From Lachnospiraceae bacterium (GTDB lineage: Bacteria > Bacillota_A > Clostridia > Lachnospirales > Lachnospiraceae), in assembly GCA_017626435.1 (NCBI GenBank), contig JAGAIR010000002.1, forward strand, positions 1 through 64,000: 64,000 nt of DNA, written 5' to 3'. The notes below the pieces were generated by a model. It was given only the letters and a program-made list of their open reading frames with translations, made no database searches and was not told the origin of the DNA. A program made the position numbers and the translations under genes. This document shows, piece by piece, positions 1-10,500 of this stretch (position 1 is its first letter; each line of letters begins with the position of its first letter).

Positions 1-247
1 ACTCTTCATCAATTGAAATCAACGATTTATCTCCATCTTTCCATTCAACGTCTATAAGATATTCTTTTCCACCGTATAAGTCTGTATTGATTTTATCTAT
101 AACAGTATAAGAGGAAACATAGGAACTAGATAAATCTTTACTATGCAGAATATTCAGTTGCTCTTCACCAGATATAATATATTTAACTCTATTAATACTC
201 GTATCTTTTCCTAGTCCTGCCATTACATAATTTGTTTTTTTTCTCAT
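1..247 (-). CDS. Hypothetical protein, partial (N-terminal 82 residues)
   Basis: An open frame reads leftward from an ATG at 245-247 to the window edge without a stop. It begins MRKKTNYVMAGLGKD and continues as a mixed alpha/beta-looking polar sequence with no signal peptide or membrane segment. An AGAGGGGAT ribosome site (complement of 251-260) lies at good spacing, which makes this a credible start. I do not recognise the family. The gene diverges from the phage tail genes, and its first codons lie opposite the first codons proposed for the tape-measure frame, so it probably marks host or accessory DNA abutting the tail module. Confidence 0.6.
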   Translation of the reverse strand, partial: MRKKTNYVMAGLGKDTSINRVKYIISGEEQLNILHSKDLSSSYVSSYTVIDKINTDLYGGKEYLIDVEWKDGDKSLISIDEE

Positions 248-3200
248 ATTATCCCCTCTTTGTATTTTTTATTTATTCTATCACATGGAAACTCTTTATT
301 CAATCTCATAAACAGAAGAAAACCAATTCGTTTAAAAAACAAATCGTTTCTTTACGTGATACAATAACATTATTTGAAAAAAATAACATTAACTATTCTA
401 ACTTAACGGGAAAACAACTAAATGTAATTAAAAAATGGGATACTAACAATCTTGAATCCTATCTTAATAAGATAAACGAAATCAAAAATGCAGAAAACAG
501 TAATAACTCTGCATTATTTGACAGTTTACAAATCCAGGAATACGCTTCTGCACTCAAAGATGTAAAATCCGCACAGGCTGCTCTTTTACTCTCCACCCAG
601 GGTCTCAGCAACGCACAAATTTTAGAAACCCTGACAGCCCGGGGATTAACCACGGAAGAAAAATACCAGGCTATGATGGATGCCGGATTACTCCAATCCA
701 AACAGTCTTTGACAAATGTTGAACTACAAAACAGCATTGCCAAAACATTATCTGCCAGCATGTCAGAAGAAGAGGCGGCAGCGAAATCAATTGAAATCAT
801 GTCTTCCATGGGACTGAGTGCCGCCATAGAAGGAGAAGAAGCCCAGACGATAAAATTGACTGCTGAAAAATTAACACAGTTAGTTACATCAAAAAAATTA
901 AGTCAAGCCGAAGCGATGGAAATTGCTATGCGCAATGGCTCTACCGCTTCCATAAACGCACAAACCATGGGAGCTATGCCGAAATGGATTAGCAAAATCA
1001 AAGAGAGTACCGCAGCAATCAAGCTACAGGCTGTTGAAACAGGAAAATGGCTTCTCACAAATCCTACTGCATGGTGTGTAGCTCTAACTGCTGCATTACT
1101 GGTGTTAAACCATGTCATCCAGTCTAATGTAAAAACCTTACAGGAACAAAAAGATCTGTTAGATGAAACAAACAATAATATATCAAATAATAACAGCGAA
1201 GCTTCGGAATTACAGAGCAAAAAAGAAGAAAACCAACAGCAAATTAGCAGTTTAAAAAATTCTGATGATCCTACTGACATAGCGAAAGTTCAAAAGTTGG
1301 AAACAGAGAATGTTACTCTTCAGCAACAGTTGGAACTCCTACAACTCTTGAATCAACAGGAAACAAAAAATGCACAGCAGTATACAAAAGACATCATAAA
1401 TAATACAGCATTAATCACAAATTTATCAAAAGTCCTCAATGACATACAGGGTTTTCACTTTTTTCAGGCGGTAAAAGACAGTGACTTAAACATCTACTCA
1501 TTTATGAACGCAGTTGATAAATTTAGAGAAGGAGATATAAGTGGTGGCTTTCAAAAAATTGGAAAAGGAATTGAAACAAACATAAACCCCCTTGCCGCTA
1601 TTATTTCTCTTTTAACTCCCCACAAAGAAAACGAAAAATCAATCACTGAGGAAACCCAGGATCAGATTGATTCTGTTTCCGATTTAAGAAAACAATTAGC
1701 AGAACTGGAATCAAAAAAAGATTCTATGGATGCCGGAAAATATAAAAAACAACACGAGAGTATTATTTCAAAAATTACTACTGAAACAAAATCTTTAACA
1801 GGCAAAGTCAAGGAACTGGAGGAATATCAAAGTAACTTGGATCCCGATGACGCCGAATATGAACAGGTCCAAAAAGTATTAGATAACTATACAGCATCTT
1901 TAACAAAAACAGATGATTATAATACCTTTGATAAAATTATAAACTCCGAGATTTATGGCAGTAACAAAAAAGAACTGATTGATCTTGCAAACCAGGGAAA
2001 ACTAAGTGAAAACATACTGGAAGAAAACTACCACAATCTATGGGTATTATTTGATGCCCTTGGGTTAAGTATTGATGATGTCAATGAAAAACTAAAAGGA
2101 ATACAGATAGATGATTCGGTTCTGTCTTTCAACAAAGCATGGAAAAATCTGGATGCTCCAAAAGACAATTCTCTTAGCTCACTCAAATCAGATTTACTGG
2201 AACTGGCAGAAGCAGGACAACTTACCGAAAAGACCTTCATGGCAGCCAAGGGCTCCGATACCTTTTTAGAACAGCTTCATATGCCGGCAGGCAAAGCCGT
2301 TGAGGAGATTAACAAGTTAATAAATTCAGAAAAACAACTGGCTTCTATGAGAAAAGGGATCACTTCTCTTTCTGATAATCTTGCAGCTAAAGAATCATCT
2401 CCAGACAAGGAAATTGATTCCAGCACACTGAACAGTATGCCGGATGAATTAAAAAAAAACAAAAAAGAGTGGAAACAATATGTAGAAACTCTTGGAGATG
2501 CCTCCTCTTCCATGTCTGATGTAAAAAAAGTTACTAATGAACTTGCTACAGCGTATATCAACGGCAGCAGCTTTTTAACAAATTTAGATAAAGATAATAA
2601 GGAATATTATATTACCCAGTTAAAATTAATGGGTGTAGAAAATGCCCGTGAAATCGTCAACAAAAAGTTGAGAACAAGCGAAGAAGCCCTCAATGCCAAA
2701 AAACAAATTTCAAACAAACTTCATAAAAAGTTCTGTGAACTAACCTGGGAAAATATTTCCTCTTCTGATCAATATACCAATGCCTCTAAAAGAGTTCAGT
2801 CAGAACTACAAAATCTCTATCTGCAAGAAAATATTTTTCAAAATAATAAGCTAAATCTGAGTCAGAAAATTACAGAATTGCAAAAATATGCAGATGTAAT
2901 GGGAATGACAGTCCTGGCTGCCAGTGCAGAAGAAGCAGGAGATAAAGCTGTAAAACGTGCCATTAAAAAAGGGGAAATATCTGGTCTGGATACTCTTTCT
3001 GTACAAAGAGTATATAATCAAGGGCAATTAGAATATTTTAAGCAACACCTTTTTAACGTCCCTGGAAATAATAATGGAAAATCTGGTATTAAAGTAGGTA
3101 AGACGGGAAACTCGTCAAAAAAGGAAACAGGTGAAAATCCAGACACTCAATCTGAGCAAACCAAATCAACAGAAACCATCGATTGGGTTGCCCGCCGTCT

Positions 3201-6200
3201 GGAAGTCTTACAGTCAGCTATCGACCTGACCAAAGCTAAATTTGAGAATCTATTCCGCTTTCAGGCAAAGAAAAATAATCTCAATGCTCAGATCAAGCAG
3301 ACAACCAAATTGCTTCAGGCTCAGGAGAAAGTTGCAGATAGATATGCAAAAAAGGCGGCAAACGTTTCTCTTTCCTCAAATCTGAAAAAGAAAGTCAAGA
3401 AAGGTCAGATTGATGGAAAATTATCAGAACTGCTTAAGAACTATGATGAAGACACGGCAAATAAAATTTCCAAATATCAGGAATATTGGGATAAATCCCA
3501 GGATTCCAAAAAATCTGTACAGGAACTGAAAAAATCCCGTAAGGAACTGATGGATCAGAAGGATCAGTTACATGTTGACAGAGCAGAACAGAAAATTTCC
3601 ACACTGGATGCCAAAGCAGAAATTTCCAATACTGCCAAGGAAAAAAACAGACTGGAAAATAAAAAGATCGAACAACTGAAAGAATCCTACCAATATCAAA
3701 TAAAAATAGCGGAAAGAGAAAAGAATTCTGTAAAGGTAACAGAACTTCGAGCCAAGAAAGAAAAAGAGATCCTGGAAATCAAAAAACAAATTTTACAGAA
3801 CACCCTTGACGAAAACGGAGCTACACGCTCTTACAACGATGCAAGATATGCCAACGCAAAAACTCTTGCCGAAAAAAATGCAATACTTGATAATGATATT
3901 GAATCTTACCGTTCTGACCAGCAGGCAAACGAAACATATTATTCTCAATTGGTATCCAACACTCAGAAAAAAGCAAAGAAAAGTCTGGGTACAAACGCCT
4001 TAATGGGTTCTCTGGCATCCAGCCAGGTCGCAGGAAAAAATAAAAATAAAATTCTTGATCTGATAAAGAAAGGAAATCCTATTCCCGACAGTATCCTAAA
4101 CCGGAAAAATGTCAAGAACCATCCCGACCTTCTAAATAAATTAATCGAGTATAATAACAGTCTTGATGATATCACAAAAGAAGTCGAAAAGGTTCAACAG
4201 GATAAAGATAAGGCAGACCAGGAAACCAAGACTGCAATCCGTGAGAAGGAAATCCAAAAGCTGCAAAATAATGCAGAGGAAGCTGAGGCCAATTACAATC
4301 TTTCCAAGATAAGGGAAGACAATGCCATTACTGCGAAAGAAAAAAACAAGCAGGAAGAGAATAGCAGAGCCAGCTTAATAGAACAATATGACTATCTGAA
4401 AAAAATTGCTGAAACAAATGGCGACATTGTTGAACAGCAGCGTCTGGAGGAGGAATTACAGGAAAAAATAGCACAGTCCTATCAGACAGAATTCCATAAT
4501 ATCAAAGCAGAATATGAAAAGAAAACCACTCTCAATGAAGGCAATATCTCTTCTACCCAGGCTGAAATATCTGCTTTACAGGCACAGGGAAAAGCTGTAT
4601 CAGAAAGCTTTTACGGCAGTCTGCTTAATGATACCAGATACAAGAAAAAACTTCTGATCGAGGAAAAAAATGAGCTGGAAGATAAATTAGCCAGTCTGGA
4701 GGTTGGCAGTGATGCATGGTACGAGGCCATAGAAACCCTGGACAATCTGGATGTTTCTATTATCAAATGCGATGAAGATACTGCACAATTTACAAAAACG
4801 ATCAACGAGCAGAAACTTGCACTACTCAGTTTAAAGACCGCCCAGATACAATCCGGGATCGACCATGTCTCTTTCCTGATTGATGAGCTGTCTCACAAGG
4901 ATCTGACAAAGAAAGAATCCGGCGGGTTTACTACAGAGGGATTAACAGTACTTAGTTTATATGCATCCCAGATGCAGCAAAACAAAGATAAGCTTGCCTC
5001 CGTACGAGCTTCCTATGACGAATTTCAGAAACAGGTTGCCCTTGGCATTTCCAATCTGTCAGAGGAAGAAATCCAGGCGAAAAATGATGACTACATGAAG
5101 CAGATCCAAGATATCATCTCTGCCAACTCTGCTCTGAAAGATTCTATGATCTCACTGGTAAAAGAGGGATTTGAAGTCCAGTTAGATTCCTTAAATGAAT
5201 TGATTGATACACGCAAAAAAGCATTGCAATCTGAAAAAAATCTATATGACTATCAGCGAAAGGTAGCAGACCAGACAAAAACAATCACAAATATAGAAAA
5301 GCAGATGGCAGCTTTAAGCGGAGATGACAGTGAAGAAACCCGTGCCAAATTACAAAAATTAGCAGTTGAACTGGATACAGCAAAACAGGATTTAGAGGAT
5401 ACCGAATACGATCAATGGATATCGGACCAGGAAGAACTGTTAGACAGTTTATCCGAAGATTTTGAAGATTTTATGGAAAATATGTTACGTGATACAGATG
5501 CATTGATCGAGCAGGTCATTGAAGCAATCAATCAAAATGGCGATATCGTCTCTTCCACCCTGTCAAGTTTGGGCTATGGAAATGCTTCCACCGTATCCAC
5601 AATAGATAATGGAGATGGCACACACACAACGACTATCACTGATTACAATGGAAATACAACCTCTTTGACTTTTGACCAAAAAGGAAATGTTATCTCCTCA
5701 TCCAAGGAGGCAGATAAGAAATCAGTAGTACTGGATATCCTGAACAACTATGCCGAACGCAGGGGATACGCACGTAATCCAGTGGAAGCACTGTTCTTAA
5801 ACGCAGGCTATAACAACTATCTGAGTGAAGAAGCAATCGAAAAGTTAAGCAGCATTTCCGGAAAAAGCTGGACAAGTGCAGATGACCAGAATGAAGCCAA
5901 TGCAGTTTATAACTGGCTAAAAGAGATTGGTTTTGCCAATGGCGGTGTAGTCGGAGGAAACAGCTACAGTGGTGACAGACTCTGGGCAAGAGTCAACTCT
6001 GGAGAGTCTATTCTTACCAGAAAATTTACTGATCTGTTGCCGGAAACATTACATACGATGAATCGTTTTATCAATCTTCCTTCCTGCAACTTACCAAGCC
6101 TTCCTGTAACCAACGCACAGCCAGCTTTACAAATGGGCAATATTGACATTCATCTGGACGGAAGCAGCGTAACAGATCCGAAATCCTTTGTAGATGTATT

Positions 6201-6288
6201 TAAAAATTCCCGTGAAATGCAGACAGCAGTGCAAAATGCAACCATTGGACAGATTGCCAGATCATACAGCAACAGCTTAAATATCTAA
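232..6288 (+). CDS. Phage tail tape-measure protein, 5' end apparently lost
   Basis: Tape-measure proteins line the inside of the tail tube, set its length and scaffold its assembly. The frame is about 2,000 residues and dominated by Lys/Glu/Gln-rich coiled coil. It has one hydrophobic stretch near residues 272-298 (LLTNPTAWCVALTAALL) and a repeat-like helical segment near 120-190 (STQGLSNAQILETL) of the kind found in clostridial phage tape measures. The C-terminus has a Gly-rich FANGGVVGG motif near residue 1901, also usual there. The start is poor: the frame opens with TTG at 232, the first 20 or so residues look like translated AT-rich spacer (MFFFSYYPLFVFF), no ribosome site precedes it, and the first in-frame ATG is about 146 codons in. 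I think the true N-terminus was deleted, so expression is doubtful. Confidence 0.75.
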   Translation: MFFFSYYPLFVFFIYSITWKLFIQSHKQKKTNSFKKQIVSLRDTITLFEKNNINYSNLTGKQLNVIKKWDTNNLESYLNKINEIKNAENSNNSALFDSLQIQEYASALKDVKSAQAALLLSTQGLSNAQILETLTARGLTTEEKYQAMMDAGLLQSKQSLTNVELQNSIAKTLSASMSEEEAAAKSIEIMSSMGLSAAIEGEEAQTIKLTAEKLTQLVTSKKLSQAEAMEIAMRNGSTASINAQTMGAMPKWISKIKESTAAIKLQAVETGKWLLTNPTAWCVALTAALLVLNHVIQSNVKTLQEQKDLLDETNNNISNNNSEASELQSKKEENQQQISSLKNSDDPTDIAKVQKLETENVTLQQQLELLQLLNQQETKNAQQYTKDIINNTALITNLSKVLNDIQGFHFFQAVKDSDLNIYSFMNAVDKFREGDISGGFQKIGKGIETNINPLAAIISLLTPHKENEKSITEETQDQIDSVSDLRKQLAELESKKDSMDAGKYKKQHESIISKITTETKSLTGKVKELEEYQSNLDPDDAEYEQVQKVLDNYTASLTKTDDYNTFDKIINSEIYGSNKKELIDLANQGKLSENILEENYHNLWVLFDALGLSIDDVNEKLKGIQIDDSVLSFNKAWKNLDAPKDNSLSSLKSDLLELAEAGQLTEKTFMAAKGSDTFLEQLHMPAGKAVEEINKLINSEKQLASMRKGITSLSDNLAAKESSPDKEIDSSTLNSMPDELKKNKKEWKQYVETLGDASSSMSDVKKVTNELATAYINGSSFLTNLDKDNKEYYITQLKLMGVENAREIVNKKLRTSEEALNAKKQISNKLHKKFCELTWENISSSDQYTNASKRVQSELQNLYLQENIFQNNKLNLSQKITELQKYADVMGMTVLAASAEEAGDKAVKRAIKKGEISGLDTLSVQRVYNQGQLEYFKQHLFNVPGNNNGKSGIKVGKTGNSSKKETGENPDTQSEQTKSTETIDWVARRLEVLQSAIDLTKAKFENLFRFQAKKNNLNAQIKQTTKLLQAQEKVADRYAKKAANVSLSSNLKKKVKKGQIDGKLSELLKNYDEDTANKISKYQEYWDKSQDSKKSVQELKKSRKELMDQKDQLHVDRAEQKISTLDAKAEISNTAKEKNRLENKKIEQLKESYQYQIKIAEREKNSVKVTELRAKKEKEILEIKKQILQNTLDENGATRSYNDARYANAKTLAEKNAILDNDIESYRSDQQANETYYSQLVSNTQKKAKKSLGTNALMGSLASSQVAGKNKNKILDLIKKGNPIPDSILNRKNVKNHPDLLNKLIEYNNSLDDITKEVEKVQQDKDKADQETKTAIREKEIQKLQNNAEEAEANYNLSKIREDNAITAKEKNKQEENSRASLIEQYDYLKKIAETNGDIVEQQRLEEELQEKIAQSYQTEFHNIKAEYEKKTTLNEGNISSTQAEISALQAQGKAVSESFYGSLLNDTRYKKKLLIEEKNELEDKLASLEVGSDAWYEAIETLDNLDVSIIKCDEDTAQFTKTINEQKLALLSLKTAQIQSGIDHVSFLIDELSHKDLTKKESGGFTTEGLTVLSLYASQMQQNKDKLASVRASYDEFQKQVALGISNLSEEEIQAKNDDYMKQIQDIISANSALKDSMISLVKEGFEVQLDSLNELIDTRKKALQSEKNLYDYQRKVADQTKTITNIEKQMAALSGDDSEETRAKLQKLAVELDTAKQDLEDTEYDQWISDQEELLDSLSEDFEDFMENMLRDTDALIEQVIEAINQNGDIVSSTLSSLGYGNASTVSTIDNGDGTHTTTITDYNGNTTSLTFDQKGNVISSSKEADKKSVVLDILNNYAERRGYARNPVEALFLNAGYNNYLSEEAIEKLSSISGKSWTSADDQNEANAVYNWLKEIGFANGGVVGGNSYSGDRLWARVNSGESILTRKFTDLLPETLHTMNRFINLPSCNLPSLPVTNAQPALQMGNIDIHLDGSSVTDPKSFVDVFKNSREMQTAVQNATIGQIARSYSNSLNI

Positions 6289-6345
6289 CATACCTTCCTC
6301 TGCAATGAAATCCCGATACGGTTTGAAAGAGGTGAATGAAATTTT

Positions 6346-6624
6346 ATGACAAAGCGAAAGAAAATAAAACGTTTAGCAACAGAAAATAAACGGCTGGCAA
6401 AAGAAAATAAAGCGTTGAAAAAGAGGGAACATACGGAATTAACAAACAAAATGCTCCTATATATGGAGACATACGATGAATTAAACAAAAAAATCCAGAA
6501 AAAATATAAAGAATTAAATGAATTGAAATGGTCCGGATCAAAAATAAAATGGAACTATAAACTCCGATTGATACGATGGAAAATGAAAGTTCATCTGGCA
6601 AAACGGTTTACAAATACAAATTGA
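6346..6624 (+). CDS. Small basic coiled-coil protein of the tail cluster
   Basis: A 92-residue, strongly basic protein (MTKRKKIKRLATENKRL) predicted as one long coiled coil over roughly residues 5-65, with no membrane segment. It starts at ATG 6346 after an AAGAGGTGAA ribosome site at about 6326-6335. It lies between the tape measure and the distal tail gene and ends one base before the next gene's ribosome site, so it is probably translated in the same transcript. I do not recognise a family. Position and composition would fit a small tail assembly factor, but that is inference only. Confidence 0.6.
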   Translation: MTKRKKIKRLATENKRLAKENKALKKREHTELTNKMLLYMETYDELNKKIQKKYKELNELKWSGSKIKWNYKLRLIRWKMKVHLAKRFTNTN

Positions 6625-6641
6625 TTGGAGGTATCAGAATT

Positions 6642-7562
6642 ATGTATGCTACAGCTTTTGAATTTAACGGAATCAGATCCGATGATATCGGGCTTTCTAT
6701 TTTGAACTTTGATGGATTTTCCAATGACGGTGTTGGTACAGCAGGAAGTGAGATTACATTTAACACCTCTAAACCAGCAAACAACAGCAAATGGAATTTT
6801 CATAATCCCCAAACAGAAACACCTTTACAAATGTCCTTTCAAATAGGCAAATCCGATGGCAATGGATTGTCGCGGGAAGAATGTGCATTTCTCATGAGAT
6901 GGCTTGTGCGTTCTGACGGATATCACTATCTGCGATTCCTGCAGGATGAATATGAAAATACTTATTTCCACTGCCAGATTACATTACAATGGATCCGCCA
7001 TGCAGGAGGACAGATCGTCGGTGCAGAACTTGCGGTCACCTGTGATGCCCCTTATGGGTACAGCAGTCTGAAAAAATATGAAGTAGATGTAGATGAACAT
7101 TCGCCAGATAGCAGCTCCTTTCAGATATATAACGACAGCGATGAAACAGGTGCCATTCTTTTTGATTCCGTAGATATCATCTGCACATCCGATGCAGATG
7201 TCCTGACTATTACAAATGACATGGATCCTCTCTACTCTCCTACCGATCCATATATTACAAGGATTTTAAATTGTGTTGCCGGCGAACAGATTCATATGGC
7301 AAACCACCAGATAACGGCAGGATTAACACCAGAAGCAATGGAAAACAACGTAGAATTAAATCATACATCCGGTACCATTGCAGATGATTTCAATTTTCAT
7401 TATCCACGTCTGATTCATATTTCTGGTATTACTGCAACAGATGGAGAGGAAGAGACTTTTTCGAATCCCTACACAGAAAACCGTATCAATACTTATACAG
7501 TCACAGGTGGTTCCTGCCACCTGTGCTTTACCTATAGAACGATAAGGAAGGTGCTGCCATAA
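6642..7562 (+). CDS. Distal tail protein (Dit-like, siphovirus tail component)
   Basis: About 306 residues. Dit proteins form the hexameric hub joining the tail tube to the baseplate. The N-terminus (YATAFEFNGIRSDDIGLSI) shows the typical 'F-x-F-N-G-x-x-S-x-x-x-G' opening of the family, followed by a beta-rich domain with a conserved-looking LRWLVRSDGYHYL-type segment near residues 85-110 and a second beta-sandwich half. I chose ATG 6642 over an upstream in-frame ATG at 6576 because TTGGAGG at 6625-6631 is well placed for it and the upstream extension overlaps the previous gene. The stop overlaps the next start by one base (TAATG), which indicates translational coupling with the tail hub gene. 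Confidence 0.8.
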   Translation: MYATAFEFNGIRSDDIGLSILNFDGFSNDGVGTAGSEITFNTSKPANNSKWNFHNPQTETPLQMSFQIGKSDGNGLSREECAFLMRWLVRSDGYHYLRFLQDEYENTYFHCQITLQWIRHAGGQIVGAELAVTCDAPYGYSSLKKYEVDVDEHSPDSSSFQIYNDSDETGAILFDSVDIICTSDADVLTITNDMDPLYSPTDPYITRILNCVAGEQIHMANHQITAGLTPEAMENNVELNHTSGTIADDFNFHYPRLIHISGITATDGEEETFSNPYTENRINTYTVTGGSCHLCFTYRTIRKVLP

Positions 7563-10500
7563 TGAACAAATTGACAAGAAACAGGGATGGCTCGCTGGAA
7601 CAGGATAAGATATTTCTGTGTGACAGGCTTTTGCACAAAAAAGGCGAGATATATCCCATAGAAAGCCTGAAAACTACAATGAATTTAAATTCAAACGATG
7701 AAGTATCTTTTCGGCTTTACAAATATAACAGCGGGAAACCAAATCCATTTTGGAATCAGGTGGATGATCTGTCTATTATTTTGGTGGATGGTAAGGGATT
7801 CTTTGAACTAAGTGTTCCAAAGACAACAGAGGATTGTGAGTACAAAGACATCACAGGTATTTCTCTGTGTGAAGCTGAAACAGCGCAGACAAACATAACA
7901 CTGCAGATCAATACAGAGGATGATCATGCACGTGAAGATTACGTTTCTGGTTTGCCTACGATATTATATAGAAATCCTGAAAATTACGAAAACTATAATG
8001 ACATATGGAGCAATCCTGAAAACAAGCAAAAATGTACCGTATATAACCATGACGGCACCGTAAACCTTAATTCAACAATAACAAAAAGAAAAACAGCCTT
8101 AATGCATTCCTCCTTATTACACAGGATCTTCCACGAAATGCCTCATTACAAAATTGGTCACGTCGATCCTTCTATTGCAGAACTCCAGAGAACCTTCTCC
8201 TGTGACAACCAGTCTGTCTATGATTTTTTGCAGACCGTTGCCGAAGAACTGGAATGCATTTTCCTGTTTGACAGATTCTCCCGTACGGTAAACTGCTATT
8301 CCTTAAAGGATTATGGCAAAGATTCCGGTGTCTTTATTGATGGCACCCAAAATCTTGCAGAAAACATTACACTCACAGGAAATAAAGACTCCGTTAAGAA
8401 CTGTTTTAAAATAGAAGGTGGCGACGATACCATCACAAACCGCATTGGCAACCGTCTCATTGGAGGGAACCGCATCTGGAAATTCTCTGATTATCAGCTT
8501 TCCCAAATGTCTGAAACCTTGCAGAACGCTTTCGCTCAAAGAGAAAGCCTGGTCCAGCAAAATCAGGATACTTATATCCGCTTGTGGGATGATTACAATA
8601 AAATAAGAGAAAAGCTTCAATACTACCAGTCTGCCATGATGCCCAGCGAAACAACAGATGAAACAACTGCCGAATCTGTTTTTCAAGAATTGTTTGGAAA
8701 AAACGGGAAAATCACCTACAGCTGTACCTCGAACAAATATCAAAGTTCTGACGGTGTCTTAAAATCAATCCATAATTTTGCAAAGATTATTGCACCCAGT
8801 ACTTACACGGTTGAACTAACGGAAGTAAGCCACAGCAATTATGAGGATGATGGTACCGTATCATCCATTACATTCCAGGTACATGTCTATCTTACCGGAC
8901 AATATGAAAACGATGCCAATGGAAATAATCAATTCGCAGATGAATATCCTTCTCCTGGTAAAACCAAAGAAATTACCCTGCCTGTGAAAAAAGGTTATCA
9001 AATGCATGACACAAGCGATAACACAATTTTCACTACGGATTATTATTTATATCTTAAGCAGCAAATGGAGATGGCAGAGGAAAAAAATAAGATAACGGAT
9101 GAGGTAATTATCTTTGACCCACCGTTGGACGAAAAAGTAATTTATGATTCGGAAACTACCCCACTACAATATGCATCCTATGATAACGAGATAAATCCAG
9201 AAGCATTCCGTTCCATTCATTATACCATGTACTGCATTGACCGCCTGCAATCTTTCTATGATGCATATGAGTCATGCAGCCAGGTACTTGCCAAATGGAA
9301 TAACGATATTGCCTCGAATGCTATCTCTGGTAACGCATCAGATAAAATCTTAAAGTATATCACTCCATCTGGTGATCAGGAAAGTATCTATGATGCTCTG
9401 CTTGGCAAATACGGAAGATATATGGAACTGATTTCCGCTCGGATCAGATTTCTCCAGAGTAAAGTAGATACATTGACTGCGGAATCAGAATCTATCTATG
9501 CGCAAATCCAGGAAATCAAAGAGCTCTGTGATATGCAGAATTTCCTGCAGAATTATGAAGATGGTATTTATGGTGACAGCCTTTGGACCGAGTTATGTTC
9601 CTTCCGGCGGGAAGACACCTACAAAAATGAGAACTTTGTTGGCGAAGACAGAGACGAAAAAATGTTAATGGAGAATGTAGAGCTTTTGATCGAACAGGCT
9701 GAGAAGGAAATTACAAAGGCATGCGAAATCAATTACTCCATTACTGCTACCCTCGACAATCTTATGACTATGAGGGAATTTGAGCCTTTCTGGGATGATT
9801 TTTCACTGGGCAACTACATTCATATCCGAATTGACGGAGAAATCTATAAACTGCGCCTGATTTCCATTTCTTATCACTATGATGATCTGTCCCATATTGA
9901 AGTGGAATTTTCAGATATTACGAAAAACAAAAATACCGTCAATGATCTCAAAGAGATTCTCCAGCAGGCACAGTCAACGGCAAGCAGTTTTCAATTTGTT
10001 GCCAGACAGGCAGAAAAGGGGAATGATGCCAAAAATGAACTGAACCATATCCGTCTACAGGGTCTGGATATTGCCACCACAATGATCACCAATGCAGACA
10101 AGCAGGAATTTGTTCTAAATGAGTATGGTATCACAGGACGGAAATGGGATGAACTCTCCGAATCCTATGAAAGCCAACAGATCCGTATCATCAACAATCT
10201 TTTATGTTTTACCGATGATGACTGGAAGCATACCCGTACCGCCATTGGTAAGATTCATTACTATGACACAGAGCAAAAGGAAACTGTCTGCGCATACGGG
10301 ATCAATACCGAGGTACTTATTGGAGAACTGGTTTTGTCAGAGCAGCTGCGAATTACCAATGCATCGGGCAATTATGTTTTTGATCACAATGGATTTAAGA
10401 TGAGCAAAGAGAATGCATCCATTACATTTGACCCGTCAAACCCATCTATTGTTGCCTGCAACGGCGAAAAGAATGTATTGGATTTTAATTCAAATGGTGA

